Notes under the pieces: generated by a model | The model's database searches: none | What the model was told of the DNA's origin: nothing | Seen by the model: the letters and a program-made list of their open reading frames with translations, nothing else | NCBI RefSeq assembly: GCF_029227915.1 | Contig: NC_079877.1 | Coordinates: 19,371,851-19,435,850 of the forward strand | Source: Hydractinia symbiolongicarpus | Taxonomy: Eukaryota; Cnidaria; Hydrozoa; Anthoathecata; Hydractiniidae | DNA: 64,000 nucleotides | Direction of reading: 5' to 3' | Position numbers and translations under genes: made by a program | In this document: piece by piece, positions 12,256-25,600 of the stretch | Layout of the letters: each line of letters starts with the position of its first letter | Numbering within the stretch: the first letter of the stretch is position 1

Positions 12256-12939
12256 CAGACTGCAAGGACTAGAGCCATGGCAACCTGTGCGGACACGTGG
12301 AACCTCGTAATTTAAGTGTAGGGCCTTTATTAGGGCGCAAAAAGCCATATTACGGCTTGTCGAAGGCTATGCAAGCAGTTGCCGGTGATATAAGGGCATG
12401 GCGTCAAGAAAACCGACTTGGCACGTTTTTAGTCCATTGAGTCTGCAAGGACTAGACCAATGCCAAGCTGCGCGAACACATGGAACCACTTAATTCAAGT
12501 GTAAGGCCTTTATTAGGCTGCAAAAGTCATGTTACGGCTTTTAGAAGGCTATCCACGTAGTTAACGGTGATATAAAGGCATGGCGCCAAGGAAAACGACT
12601 TGGAACGTTGTAGTCCATTGAGACTGCAAGGACTAGAACAATGGCAAGCTGCGCGAACACATGGAACCACGTAATTCAAATGTAAGGACTTTATTGAGCC
12701 GCAAAAGCCATATTACGGCTTTTAGAAGGCTTTGCACGTAGTTGAGGGTGATATAAGGGCATGCCGCCAAGGAAAATGACTTTGGACGATGTAGTCCTCT
12801 GAGACTGAGATAACTAGACCAATGGCACCATGCGCAGACTCGCGGAAATACATGATTTCGTAAAAGGCCCTTATTAGGCGGCAAGAGGCCATATTACGGC
12901 TTTTAGAAGGCTATGCACGTAGTTGACGGTGATATAAGG
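11450..12939. repeat. 17-monomer-spaced duplication, left copy (mate 14538-16027)
   Basis: This segment recurs 3088 bp downstream. The match begins in the GGGTATCCACATAG monomer and ends at GATATAAGGG near 12939. There this copy continues with CATGGCGTTAAGG and the mate with TATGGCGCCAGGG. Both contain the private AAGCGGC and TTAGGGCGC variants (near 12150 and 12333; mate near 15238 and 15421). Confidence 0.85.
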
Positions 12940-12940
12940 G

Positions 12941-13830
12941 CATGGCGTTAAGGAAAACGACTTGGGACGTTGTAGTCCATTCAGACTGCAAGGACTAGAC
13001 CAATGGCAAGTTGCGCAAACACGTGGAACAACGTAATTCACGTGTAAGATTTTAATTATGTCGTAAAAGACCATATTACGGCCTTTAGAAGGCCATGCAC
13101 GTAGTGGACGATGATAAAAGGCCATGGCGCCAAGGAAAACAACTTGGCACGTTGCAGTCCATTGAGAATGAAAGGACCAGACCAATGATACCATGCGCAG
13201 GCTTGTGGAACCACGTAATTCACGTGTAAGGCCTTTAATAGGCCGCAAAGCCATATTACCCCTTTTAGAGGGCTATGCACGTAGTTGACGGTGATATAAG
13301 GCCATGACGCCATGGAAAACGACTTGGGACGTTGTAGATCACTATGACTGCAAGGACTAAACCCATGGCAACCTGTGCAGACCCGTGCAACGACGTATGT
13401 TATGTGTAGGGTGTTTATTAGGCCGCAAAAAGCCATATTACTCCTTTTAGAACGCTATGCACGTAGTTGACGGTGATATAAGGGCATGGTGCAAAGGCAA
13501 ATGACTTAGCACGTTGTAGTCCTTTGAGACTGAGAAACTAGCCCAATGGCACCATGCGCAGACTCGTGGAAATACGTGATATTCGTGTAAGGCCTTTATT
13601 AGGCGGTAAAAAGCCATATTACTGCCTTTAGAAGGCTATGCACGTAGTTGACGTTGATATAAGGCAATGGCGCCATGGAAAACGACTTGGGACGTTGTAG
13701 ATCATTATGACTGCAAGGACTAAACCCATGGCAACCTGTGCGGACCCGTGGAACCACGTATTTTAAGTGTAGGGCCTTAATTATGTCGTAAAAGACCATA
13801 TTACGGCTTTTAGAAGGCCATGCACGTAGT
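12941..13830. repeat. 18-monomer-spaced duplication, left copy (mate 16211-17100)
   Basis: It recurs 3270 bp downstream, starting at CATGGCGTTAAGG and ending at GCACGTAGT, after which this copy reads TGACGG and the mate GGACGATG. The left copy has GGCCTTTAATAGGCC near 13230, while the mate has the usual GGCCTTTATTAGGCC. The AATAGG variant also occurs near 58980, marking that A3 segment as descended from this copy. Confidence 0.84.
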
Positions 13831-14537
13831 TGACGGTGATATAAGGGTATGGCGCCAGGGAAAATGACTTTGGACGTTGTAGTCCTTTGAGACAGAGAGA
13901 ACTAGACCAATGGTACCATGCGCAAACTCGTGGAAATACGTGATTTTCGCGTAAGGCCTTTATTAGGCGGCAAAAAGCCATATTACTGCTTTTAGAAGGC
14001 TATGCACGTAGTTGACGGTGATATAAGGCCATGACGCCAAGGAAAACGACTTGGCACGTTGCAGTCCATTCAGACTGCAAAGACTAGACCAATGGCAAGT
14101 TGCGCAAACACGTGGAACAACGTAATTCACGTGTAAGGCCTTAATTATGTCGTAAAAGACCATATTACTGCTTTTAGAAGGCTATGCACGTAGTGGACGA
14201 TGATAAAAGGCCATGGCGCCAAGGAAAACGACTTGGCACGTTGCAGTCTATTGAGAATAAAAGGACTAGACCAATGATACCATGCGCAAGCTTGTGGAAC
14301 AACGTAATTCACGTGTAAGGCCTTAATTATGTCGTAAAAGACCATATTACGGCCTTTTGAAGGCCATGCACGTAGTGGACGATGATAAAAGGCCATGGCG
14401 CCAAGGAAATCGACTTGGCACGTTGCAGTCCATTGAGAATGAAAGGACTAGACCAATGATACCATGCGCAAGCTTGTGGAACCACGTAATTTACGTGTAA
14501 GGGCTTTATTAGGCCGCAAAAGCCATATTACGTCTTT

Positions 14538-16027
14538 TAGAAGGGTATCCACATAGTTAAGGGTGATATAAAGGCATGGCGCCATGGAAAACGACTTGGG
14601 ACGTTGTAGATCATTATGACTGCAAGGACTAAACCCATGGCAACCTGTGCAGACCCGTGCAACGACGTATGTTATGTGTAGGGCCTTAATTATTTCGTAA
14701 AAGACCATATTACTGCTTTTAGAAGGTTATGCACGTAGTTGACGGTGATATAAGGGTATGGCGCCAGGGAAAATGACTTTGGACGTTGTAGTCCTTTGAG
14801 ACAGAGAGAACTAGACCAATGGTACCATGCGCAAACTCGTGGAAATACGTGATTTTCGCGTAAGGCCTTTATTAGGCGGCAAAAAGCCATATTACTGCTT
14901 TTAGAAGGCTATGCACGTAGTTGACGGTGATATAAGGCCATGACGCCAAGGAAAACGACTTGGCACGTTGCAGTCCATTCAGACTGCAAAGACTAGAGCC
15001 ATGGCAACCTGTGTGGACACGTGGAACCTTGTAATTTAAGTGTAGGGCCTTTATTAGGCCGCAAAAACACATATTACGACTTTTAGAAGGCTATGCACGT
15101 AGTTGATGGTGATACAAGGCCATGACGCCAAGGAAACCGACTTGGAACGTTGTAGTCCATTGAGACTGAAAGGTCTAGACCAGTGATACCATGAGCAGTC
15201 TCGTGGAACTAAGTGATTAACGTGTAAGGCCTTTATTAAGCGGCAAGAGGCCATAGTACGGCTTTTAGAAGGCTATGCACGCAATTGCCGGTGATATAAG
15301 AGCATGGCGTCAAGGAAAACGACTTGGGACGTTGTAGTCCATTCAGACTGCAAGGACTAGAGCCATGGCAACCTGTGCGGACACGTGGAACCTCGTAATT
15401 TAAGTGTAGGGCCTTTATTAGGGCGCAAAAAGCCATATTACGGCTTGTCGAAGGCTATGCAAGCAGTTGCCGGTGATATAAGGGCATGGCGTCAAGAAAA
15501 ACGACTTGGCACGTTTTTAGTCCATTGAGTCTGCAAGGACTAGACCAATGCCAAGCTGCGCGAACACATGGAACCACTTAATTCAAGTGTAAGGCCTTTA
15601 TTAGGCTGCAAAAGTCATGTTACGGCTTTTAGAAGGCTATCCACGTAGTTAACGGTGATATAAAGGCATGGCGCCAAGGAAAACGACTTTGAACGTTGTA
15701 GTCCATTGAGACTGCAAGGACTAGAACAATGGCAAGCTGCGCGAACACATGGAACCACGTAATTCAAATGTAAGGACTTTATTGAGCCGCAAAAGCCATA
15801 TTACGGCTTTTAGAAGGCTTTGCACGTAGTTGAGGGTGATATAAGGGCATGCCGCCAAGGAAAATGACTTTGGACGATGTAGTCCTCTGAGACTGAGATA
15901 ACTAGACCAATGGCACCATGCGCAGACTCGCGGAAATACATGATTTCGTGTAAGGCCCTTATTAGGCGGCAAGAGGCCATATTACGGCTTTTAGAAGGCT
16001 ATGCACGTAGTTGACGGTGATATAAGG
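14538..16027. repeat. 17-monomer-spaced duplication, right copy (mate 11450-12939)
   Basis: Second copy of the 11450-12939 segment at offset 3088 bp. A substitution near 12413, CCGACTTGG in the left copy against ACGACTTGG here, distinguishes the two. Copied again in A3 around 60.29-61.60 kb. Confidence 0.85.
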
Positions 16028-16210
16028 GTATGGCGCCAGGGAAAATGACTTTGGACGTTGTAGTCCTTTGAGACAGAGAGAACTAGACCAATGGTACCAT
16101 GCGCAAACTCGTGGAAATACGTGATTTTCGTGTAAGGCCTTAGTTAGGCTGCAAAATGCCATACTACGGCTTGTCAAAGGCTATGCACGCAATTGCCGGT
16201 GATATAAGAG

Positions 16211-17100
16211 CATGGCGTTAAGGAAAACGACTTGGGACGTTGTAGTCCATTCAGACTGCAAGGACTAGACCAATGGCAAGTTGCGCAAACACGTGGAACA
16301 ACGTAATTCACGTGTAAGGCCTTAATTATGTCGTAAAAGACCATATTACGGCCTTTAGAAGGCCATGCACGTAGTGGACGATGATAAAAGGCCATGGCGC
16401 CAAGGAAAACAACTTGGCACGTTGCAGTCCATTGAGAATGAAAGGACCAGACCAATGATACCATGCGCAGGCTTGTGGAACCACGTAATTCACGTGTAAG
16501 GCCTTTATTAGGCCGCAAAGCCATATTACCCCTTTTAGAGGGCTATGCACGTAGTTGACGGTGATATAAGGCCATGACGCCATGGAAAACGACTTGGGAC
16601 GTTGTAGATCATTATGACTGCAAGGACTAAACCCATGGCAACCTGTGCAGACCCGTGCAACGACGTATGTTATGTGTAGGGTGTTTATTAGACCGCGAAA
16701 AGCCATATTACTCCTTTTAGAACGCTATGCACGTAGTTGACGGTGATATAAGGGCATGGTGCAAAGGCAAATGACTTAGCACGTTGTAGTCCTTTGAGAC
16801 TGAGAAACTAGCCCAATGGCACCATGCGCAGACTCGTGGAAATACGTGATATTCGTGTAAGGCCTTTATTAGGCGGTAAAAAGCCATATTACTGCCTTTA
16901 GAAGGCTATGCACGTAGTTGACGTTGATATAAGGCAATGGCGCCATGGAAAACGACTTGGGACGTTGTAGATCATTATGACTGCAAGGACTAAACCCATG
17001 GCAACCTGTGCGGACCCGTGGAACCACGTATTTTAAGTGTAGGGCCTTAATTATGTCGTAAAAGACCATATTACGGCTTTTAGAAGGCCATGCACGTAGT
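16211..17100. repeat. 18-monomer-spaced duplication, right copy (mate 12941-13830)
   Basis: Second copy of the 12941-13830 segment at offset 3270 bp, with the same monomer order. Its GTGTTTATTAGACCGC variant near 16680 separates it from the left copy, which reads AGGCCGC there. It runs directly into the four-monomer tandem duplication. Confidence 0.82.
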
Positions 17101-17855
17101 GGACGATGATAAAAGGCCATGGCGCCAAGGAAAACAACTTGGCACGTTGCAGTCCATTGAGAATGAAAGGACCAGACCAATGATACCATGCGCAGGCTTG
17201 TGGAACCACGTAATTCACGTGTAAGGCCTTTATTAGGCCGCAAAGCCATATTACCCCTTTTAGAGGGCTATGCACGTAGTTGACGGTGATATAAGGCCAT
17301 GACGCCATGGAAAACGACTTGGGACGTTGTAGATCATTATGACTGCAAGGACTAAACCCATGGCAACCTGTGCAGACCCGTGCAACGACGTATGTTATGT
17401 GTAGGGTGTTTATTAGACCGCAAAAAGCCATATTACTCCTTTTAGAACGCTATGCACGTAGTTGACGGTGATATAAGGGCATGGTGCAAAGGCAAATGAC
17501 TTAGCACGTTGTAGTCCTTTGAGACTGAGAAACTAGCCCAATGGCACCATGCGCCGACTCGTGGAAATACGTGATATTCGTGTAAGGCCTTTATTAGGCG
17601 GTAAAAAGCCATATTACTGCCTTTAGAAGGCTATGCACGTAGTTGACGTTGATATAAGGCAATGGCGCCATGGAAAACGACTTGGGACGTTGTAGATCAT
17701 TATGACTGCAAGGACTAAACCCATGGCAACCTGTGCGGACCCGTGGAACCACGTATTTTAAGTGTAGGGCCTTAATTATGTCGTAAAAGACCATATTACG
17801 GCTTTTAGAAGGCCATGCACGTAGTGGACGATGATAAAAGGCCATGGCGCCAAGG
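16317..17855. repeat. Tandem duplication of a four-monomer unit (725 bp)
   Basis: The stretch starting near 16317 recurs from 17042 at offset 725 bp. Each unit runs through the GTGGACGATGATAAAAGG, GACGCCATGGAAAACG, GGTGCAAAGGCAAATG and GTTGACGTTGATATAAGG monomers. Homology of the second copy to the first continues to about 17855. The A3 counterpart near 61.9-62.6 kb has a single unit, so copy number at this site differs between long-range duplicates. Confidence 0.86.
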
Positions 17856-18680
17856 AAAACGACTTGGCACGTTGCAGTCCATTGAGAATGAAAGGACTAG
17901 ACCAATGATACCATGCGCAAGCTTGTGGAACCACGTAATTTACGTGTAAGGCCTTTATTAGGCCGCAAAAGCCATATTACGTCTTTTAGAAGGCTATGCA
18001 CGTAGTTGACGGTGATATAAGGGCATGGCGCCAAGGCAAATGACTTTGGACGATGTAGTCCTTTGAGACTGAGAGAACTAGACCAATGGCAAGTTGCGCG
18101 AACACGTGGAACAACGTAATTCAGGTGTAAAGCCTTAATTAGGCCGCAAAAAGTCATAATACGGCTTTTAGAAAGCTTTGCACGTAGTTGATGGTGATAC
18201 AAGGCCATGACGCCAAGGAAACCGACTTGGAACGTTGTAGTCCATTCAGACTGAAAGGTCTAGACCAGTGATACCATGAGCAGTCTCGTGGAACTAAGTG
18301 ATTAACATGTAAGGCCTTTATTAGACGGCAAGAGGCCATAGTACGGCTTTTAGAAGGCTATGTTCGTAGTTGACGTTGATATAAGGCAATGGCGGCATGG
18401 AAAACGACTTGGGACGTTGTAGACCATTCAGACTGCAAGGACTAGAGCCATGGCAACCTGTGCGGACCCGTGCAACGACGTATTTTATGTGTAGGGCCTT
18501 ATTTATGTCGTAAAAGACCATATTACTACTTTTAGAAGGTTATGCACGTAGTTGACGGTGATATAAGGGTATGGCGCCAGGAAAAATGACTTTGGACGTT
18601 GTAGTCCTTTGAGACAGAGAGAACTAGACCAATGGTACCATGCGCAAACTCGTGGAAATACGTGATTTTCGTGTATGGCC
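17856..18680. repeat. Right end of A1
   Basis: This segment matches about 62.70-63.52 kb at offset 44843. It includes monomers with CATAATACGGCTTTTAGAAAGC and with TAACATGTAAGG near 18303. Past about 18680 this copy reads TATGGCCTTAGTTAGG while the A3 copy reads AAGGCCTTTATTAGG, so that is where the A1/A3 homology ends. Confidence 0.82.
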
Positions 18681-21480
18681 TTAGTTAGGCTGCAAAAGGC
18701 CATACTACGGCTTGTCGAAGGCTATGCACGCAATTGCCGGTGATATAAGGGCATGGCGTCAAGGAAAACGACTTAGGACGTTGTAGTTCATTGGGACTGC
18801 AAGGACTAGACCAATGCCAAGCTGCGCGAACACATAGAACCACTTAATTCAAGTGTAAGGCCTTTATTAGGCTGCAAAAGTCATTTCACGACTTTTAGAT
18901 GGCTATCCACGTAGTTAACGGTGATATAAAGGCATGGCGCCAAGGAAAACGACCTGGGGCATTGTAGTCCATTGAGACTGCAAGGACTAGACCAATGGCA
19001 AGCTGCGCGAACACATGGAACCACGTAATTCACGTGTAAGGACTTTATTGAGCCGCAAAAGCCATATTACGGCTTTTAGAAGGCTTTGCACGTAGTTGAG
19101 GGTGATATAAGGGCATGCCGCCAAGGAAAATGACTTTGGACGTTGTAGTCCTCTGAGACTGAGATAACTAGACCAATGGCACCATGCGCAGACTCGTGGA
19201 AATACGTGATTTCGTGTAAGGCCTTTATTAGGCGGCAAGAGGCCATATTACGGCTTTTAGAAGGCTATGCACGTAGTTGACGGTGATATAAGGGCATGCC
19301 GCCAAGGCAAATGACTTTGGACGATGTAGTGCTTTGAGACTGAGAGAACTAGACCAATAGCAAGCTGTGCGGACCCGTGCAACGACGTATTTTATGTGTA
19401 GGGCCTTAATTATGTCGTAAAAGACCATATTACTGTTTTTAGAAGGGTATGCACGTAGTTGACGGTGATATAAGGGTATGGCGCCAGGGAGAATGACTTT
19501 GGACGTTGTAGTCCCATGAGACAGAGAGAACTAGACCAATGGTACTATGCGCAAACTCGTGTAAATACGTGATTTACGTTTAAGGCCTTAGTTAGGCTGC
19601 AAAAGGCCATATTACGGCTTTTAGAAGGCCATGCACTTAGTGGACGATGATAAAAGGCCATGGCGCCAAGGAAAACGACTTTGGACGATGTAGTCCATTC
19701 AGACTGCAAGGACTAGAGCCATGGCAAGCTGCGCGGGCACATAGAACCACTTAATTCAAGTGTAGGGCCTTAATTATGTCGTAAAAGACCATTTTACTGC
19801 TTTTAGAAGGCTATGCACGTAGTTGACGGTGATATAAGGCCATGACGCCAAGGAAAACAACTTGGGACGTTGTAGTCCATTCAGACTGCAAGGACTAGAG
19901 CCATGGCAACCTGTGCGGACCCGTGCAACGACGTATTTTATGTGTAGGGCCTTAATTACGTCGTAAAAGACCATATTACTGCTTTTAGAAGGTTATGCAC
20001 GTAGTTGACGGTGATAAAAGGCCATGGCGGCAAGGAAAACGAATTGGCACGTTGCGGTCCATTGAGAATGAAAGGACTAGACCAATGATACCATGCGCAA
20101 ACTCGTGGAAATACGTGATTTTCGTGTAAGGCCTTTATTAGGCGGCAAAAAGCCATATTACGGCTTTTAGTAGGCTATGCACGTAGTTGACGGTGATATA
20201 AGGGCATGGCGCCAAGGCAAATGGCTTTGGACGATGTAGTCCTTTGAGACTGAGAGAACTAGACCAATAGCAAGCTGCGCAGACATGTGGAACCACGTAA
20301 TTCAGGTGTAAAGCCTTAATTAGGGCGCAAAAACCATAATACGGCTTTTAGAAAGCTTTGCACGTAGGTGATGGTGATACAAGACCATGACGCAAAGGAA
20401 ACCGACTTGGCACGTTGTAGTCCATTCAGACTGCAAGGACTAGAGCCATGGCAACCAGTGTGGACACGTAGAACCTCGTAATTTAAGTGTAAGGCCTTTA
20501 TTAGGCCGCAAAAAGCAATATTACGACTTTTAGAAGGCTATGCACGTAGTTGACAGTGATATAAGGGTATGGCGCCAGGGAAAATGACTATGGATGTTGT
20601 ACTCCTTTGAGACAGAGAGAACTAGAGCAATGGCACCATGCGCAGACTCGTGGAAATACGTGATTTTTGTGTAAGGCCTTAATTAGGCTGTAAAAGGCCA
20701 TACTACGGCTTGTCGAAGGCTATGCACGTAGTTGATGGTGATACAAGGCCATGACGCCAAGGAAACCGACTTGGAACGTTGTAGTCCATTGAGACTGAAA
20801 GGTCTAAACCAATGATACCATAAGCAGTCTCGTGGAACTAAGTGATTTTCGTGTAAGGCCTTTATTAGGCGGCGAAAAGCCATATTACGGCTTTTAGTAG
20901 GCCATGCACTTAGTGGACGATGATAAAAGGCCATGGCGCCAAGGAAAACGACTTCGCATGATGCAGTCCATTGAGAATGAAAGGACTAGACCAATGGCAA
21001 GCTGCGCGAACACGTGGAACCACGTAATTAACGTGTAAGGCCTCAATTATCTCATAAAAGACCATATTACGGCTTTTAGGAGGCCATGCACGTAGTGGAC
21101 GATGATAAAAGGCCATGGCGCCAAGGAAAACGACTTGGCACGTTGCAGTCCATTGAGACTGAATGGTCTAGACCAATGATACCATGAGCAGGCTCGTGGA
21201 ACTAAGTGATTAACGTGTAAGGCCTTTATTAGGCGGCAAGAGGCCATAGTACGGCTTTTAGAAGGCTATGCTCGTGGTTGACGTTGATACAAGGCAATGG
21301 CGCCATGGAAAACGACTTGGCACGTTGCGGTCCATTGAGAATGAAAGGACTAGACCAATGATACCATGCGCAAGCTTTTGGAACCACGTAATTTACGTGT
21401 AAAGCCTTAATTAGGCCGTAAAAGGCCATAATACGGCTTTTAGAAAGCTTTGCACGTAGTTGATGGTGATACAAGGCCAT
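18680..21480. repeat. Heterogeneous satellite stretch without a recognised long-range copy
   Basis: Monomers here are built from the same words as elsewhere but carry more private substitutions and mixed combinations. Examples are CATTTCACGACTTTTAGATGGC near 18892, GACCTGGGGCATTG near 18952, and GACTATGGATGTTGTACTCC near 20587. I could not pair this stretch with another block at a constant offset over more than one or two monomers. It may be an older, less homogenised layer. Full pairwise alignment was not possible by eye. Confidence 0.7.
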
Positions 21481-22929
21481 GATGCCAAGGAAACCGACTT
21501 GGAACGTTGTAGTCCATTGAGACTGAAAGGTCTAAACCAATGATACCATGAGCAGTCTCGTGGAACTAAGTGATTAACGTGTAAGGCTTTTATTAGGCGG
21601 AAGAGGACATAGTACGGCTTTTAGAAGGCTATGCTCGTAGTTGACGTTGATATAAGGCAATGGCGCCATGGAAAACGACTTGGGACGTTGTAGATCATCA
21701 TGACTGCAAGGACTAAGCCCATGGCAACCTGTGCCGCCCCGTGCAACGACGTATTTTATGTGTAGGGCCTTAATTATGTCGTAAAAGACCATATTACTGC
21801 TTTTAGAAGGCTATGCACGTAGTTGACGGTGATATAAGGGCATGGCGCCAAGAAAAACGACTTGGCACGATGCAGTCCATTGAGAATGAAGGGACTAGAC
21901 CAATGATACCATGCGCAGGCTTGTGGAACCACGTAATATACGTGTAAGGCCTTTATAAGGCCGCAAAAGCCATATTACGGGTTTTAGAAGGCTATGCACG
22001 TAGTTGACGGTGATATAAGGGCATGGCGCCAAGGCAAATGACTTTGGATGTTGTAGTCCATTGAGACTGCAAAGACTAGACCAATGGCAAGCTGCGCGAA
22101 CAGGTGGAACAACGTAATTCACGTGTAAAGCCTTTATTAGGCCGCAAAAGCCATATTACGGCTTTTAGAAAGCTATGCACGTAGTTGACGGTGATATAAG
22201 AGCATGGCGTCGAAGAAAACGACTTGGGACGTTGTAGTCCATTGAGACTGCAAGGACTAGACCAATGGCAAGCTGTGCGAACACGTGGAACCACGTAATT
22301 CACGTGTAAGGCCTTTTTTAGGCCGCAAAGCCATATTACGGCTTTTAGAAGGCTATGCACGTAGTTGACGGTGATATAAGGGCATGGCGCCAAGGAAAAC
22401 GACTTGGCACGATGCAGTCCATTGAGAATGAAAGGACTAGACCAATGATACCTTGCCCACGCTTGTGGAACCACGTATTTTAAGTGTAGGGTCTTAATTA
22501 TGTCGTAAAAGACCATATTACGGCTTTTAGAAGGCCATGCACGTAGTGGACGATGATAAAAGGCCATGGCGCCAAGGAAAACAACTTGGCACGTTGCAGT
22601 CCAGTGAGAATGAAAGGACTAGACCAATGATACCATGCGCAGGCTTGTGGAACCACGTAATTTACGTGTAAGGCCTTTATTAGGCCGCAAAGCCATATTA
22701 CCCCTTTTAGAAGACTATGCACGTAGTTGACGGTGATAAAAGGGCATGGCGCCAAGGCAAATGACTTTGGACGATGTAGTCCTTTGAGACTGAGAGAACT
22801 AGACCAATAGGAAGCTGCGCGGACATGTGGAACCACGTAATTCACGTGTAAAGGCTTAATTAGGCTGCAAAAAGCCATAATACGCCTTTTAGAGAGCTTT
22901 GCACGTAGTTGATGGTGATACAAGGCCGT
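21481..22929. repeat. Eight-monomer higher-order unit, copy 1 (1449 bp)
   Basis: The unit recurs at offset 1449 bp. Markers are AAGGCTTTTATTAGGCGGAAG with GGACATAGTACGG near 21590, GATCATCATGACTGC near 21702, GAATGAAGGGACTAG near 21885, and ATACCTTGCCCACGC near 22448. This copy has TTTATAAGGCCG near 21953 where the next copy has TTTATTAGGCCG. Confidence 0.87.
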
Positions 22930-24240
22930 GACGCCAAGAAAACCGACTTGGAACGTTGTAGTCCGTTGAGACTGAAAGGTCTAGACCAATGATACCATGA
23001 GCAGTCTCGTGGAACTAAGTGATTAACGTGTAAGGCTTTTATTAGGCGGAAGAGGACATAGTACGGCTTTTAGAAGGCTATGCTCGTAGTTGACGTTGAT
23101 ATAAGGCAATGGCGCCATGGAAAACGACTTGGGACGTTGTAGATCATCATGACTGCAAGGACTAAGCCCATGGCAACCTGTGCGGCCCCGTGCAACGACG
23201 TATTTTATGTGTAGGGCCTTAATTATGTCGTAAAAGACCATATTACTGCTTTTAGAAGGCTATGCACGTAGTTGACGGTGATATAAGGGCATGGCGCCAA
23301 GAAAAACGACTTGGCACGATGCAGTCCATTGAGAATGAAGGGACTAGACCAATGATACCATGCGCAGGCTTGTGGAACCACGTAATATACGTGTAAGGCC
23401 TTTATTAGGCCGCAAAAGCCATATTACGGGTTTTAGAAGGCTATGCACGTAGTTGACGGTGATATAAGGGCATGGCGCCAAGGCAAATGACTTTGGATGT
23501 TGTAGTCCATTGAGACTGCAAAGACTAGACCAATGGCAAGCTGCGCGAACAGGTGGAACAACGTAATTCACGTGTAAAGCCTTTATTAGGCCGCAAAAGC
23601 CATATTACGGCTTTTAGAAAGCTATGCACGTAGTTGACGGTGATATAAGAGCATGGCGTCGAAGAAAACGACTTGGGACGTTGTAGTCCATTGAGACTGC
23701 AAGGACTAGACCAATGGCAAGCTGTGCGAACACCTGGAACCACGTAATTCACGTGTAAGGCCTTTATTAGGCCGCAAAGCCATATTACGGCTTTTAGAAG
23801 GCTATGCACGTAGTTGACGGTGATATAAGGGCATGGCGCCAAGGAAAACGACTTGGCACGATGCAGTCCATTGAGAATGAAAGGACTAGACCAATGATAC
23901 CTTGCCCACGCTTGTGGAACCACGTATTTTAAGTGTAGGGTCTTAATTATGTCGTAAAAGACCATATTACGGCTTTTAGAAGGCCATGCACGTAGTGGAC
24001 GATGATAAAAGGCCATGGCGCCAAGGAAAACAACTTGGCACGTTGCAGTCCAGTGAGAATGAAAGGACTAGACCAATGATACCATGCGCAGGCTTGTGGA
24101 ACCACGTAATTTACGTGTAAGGCCTTTATTAGGCCGCAAAGCCATATTACCCCTTTTAGAAGACTATGCACGTAGTTGACGGTGATATAAGGGCATGGCG
24201 CCAAGGCAAATGACTTTGGACGATGTAGTCCTTTGAGACT
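22930..24240. repeat. Eight-monomer higher-order unit, copy 2
   Basis: It matches copy 1 at a constant 1449 bp with only scattered substitutions, until about 24240. The sequence then continues with a different set of monomers (CATAATAAGGCTTCTAG near 24323). A third, partial copy follows at about 24.89-25.60 kb. Confidence 0.86.
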
Positions 24241-24889
24241 GAAAGAACTAGACCAATAGCAAGCTGCGCAGACATGTGGAACCACGTAATTCCCGTGTAA
24301 AGCCTTAATTAGGCCGCAAAAAGCCATAATAAGGCTTCTAGAAAGCTTTGCGCGTAGTTTATGGTGATATTAAGCCAGGACGCCAAGGAAACCGACTTGG
24401 AACGTTGTAGTCCATTGAGACTGAATGGTCTAGACCAATGATACCATGAGCAGGCTCGTGGAACTAAGTGATTAACGTGTAAGGCCTTTATTAGGCGGCA
24501 AAAAGCCATATTACGGCTTTTAGAAGGCTATGTTCGTAGTTGACGTTGATATAAGGCAATGGCGCCATGGAAAACGACTTGGGACGTTGTAGATCATTAA
24601 GACTGCAAGGACTAAACCCATGGCAACCTGTGCGGACCCGTGGAACCACGTATTTTAAGTGTAGGGCGTTAATTATGTCGTAAAAGACCATATTACTGCT
24701 TTTAGAAGGCTATGCACGTAGTTGACGGTGAGAAAAGGCCATGGCGGCCAGGAAAACGACTTGGCACGTTGCGGTCCATTGAGAATGAAGGGACTAGACC
24801 AATGATACCATGCGCAGGCTTGTGAAACCACGTAATTTACGTGTAAGGCCTTTATTAGGCCGCAAAAGCCATATTGCGGCTTTTAGAAG

Positions 24890-25600
24890 GCTATGCACGT
24901 AGTTGACGGTGATATAAGGGCATGGCGCCAAGGCAAATGACTTTGGACGATGTAGTCCTTTGAGACTGAGAGAACTAGACCAATAGGAAGCTGCGCGGAC
25001 ATGTGGAACCACGTAATTCACGTGTAAAGGCTTAATTAGGCTGCAAAAAGCCATAATACGCCTTTTAGAGAGCTTTGCACGTAGTTGATGGTGATTCAAG
25101 GCCGTGACGCCAAGAAAACCGACTTGGAACGTTGTAGTCCGTTGAGACTGAAAGGTCTAGACCAATGATACCATGAGCAGTCTCGTGGAACTAAGTGATT
25201 AACGTGTAAGGCTTTTATTAGGCGGAAGAGGACATAGTACGGCTTTTAGAAGGCTATGCTCGTAGTTGACGTTGATATAAGGCATTGGCGCCATGGAAAA
25301 CGACTTGGGACGTTGTAGATCATCATGACTGCAAGGACTAAGCCCATGGCAACCTGTGCGGCCCCGTGCAACGACGTATTTTATGTGTAGGGCCTTAATT
25401 ATGTCGTAAAAGACCATATTACTGCTTTTAGAAGGCTATGCACGTAGTTGACGGTGATATAAGGGCATGGCGCCAAGAAAAACGACTTGGCACGATGCAG
25501 TCCATTGAGAATGAAGGGACTAGACCAATGATACCATGCGCAGGCTTGTGGAACCACGTAATATACGTGTAAGGCCTTTATAAGGCCGCAAAAGCCATAT
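24890..25600. repeat. Partial third copy of the eight-monomer unit
   Basis: The series with CATGATGACTGC-type and AAGGCGGAAGAGGACATAG markers recurs 2176 bp after copy 2's equivalent. It carries TTTATAAGGCCG near 25576, as in copy 1 and not copy 2, so its 3' part derives from a copy-1-like template. It then skips two monomers and enters the GAAAGCTATGCACG monomer directly. Confidence 0.8.

Noticed and set aside
12325-12340. Telomere-like TTAGGG words
   Set aside because: TTAGGG appears singly in the variant TTATTAGGGCGC and is never in tandem, so it is a substitution in the GGCCTTTATTAGG box.
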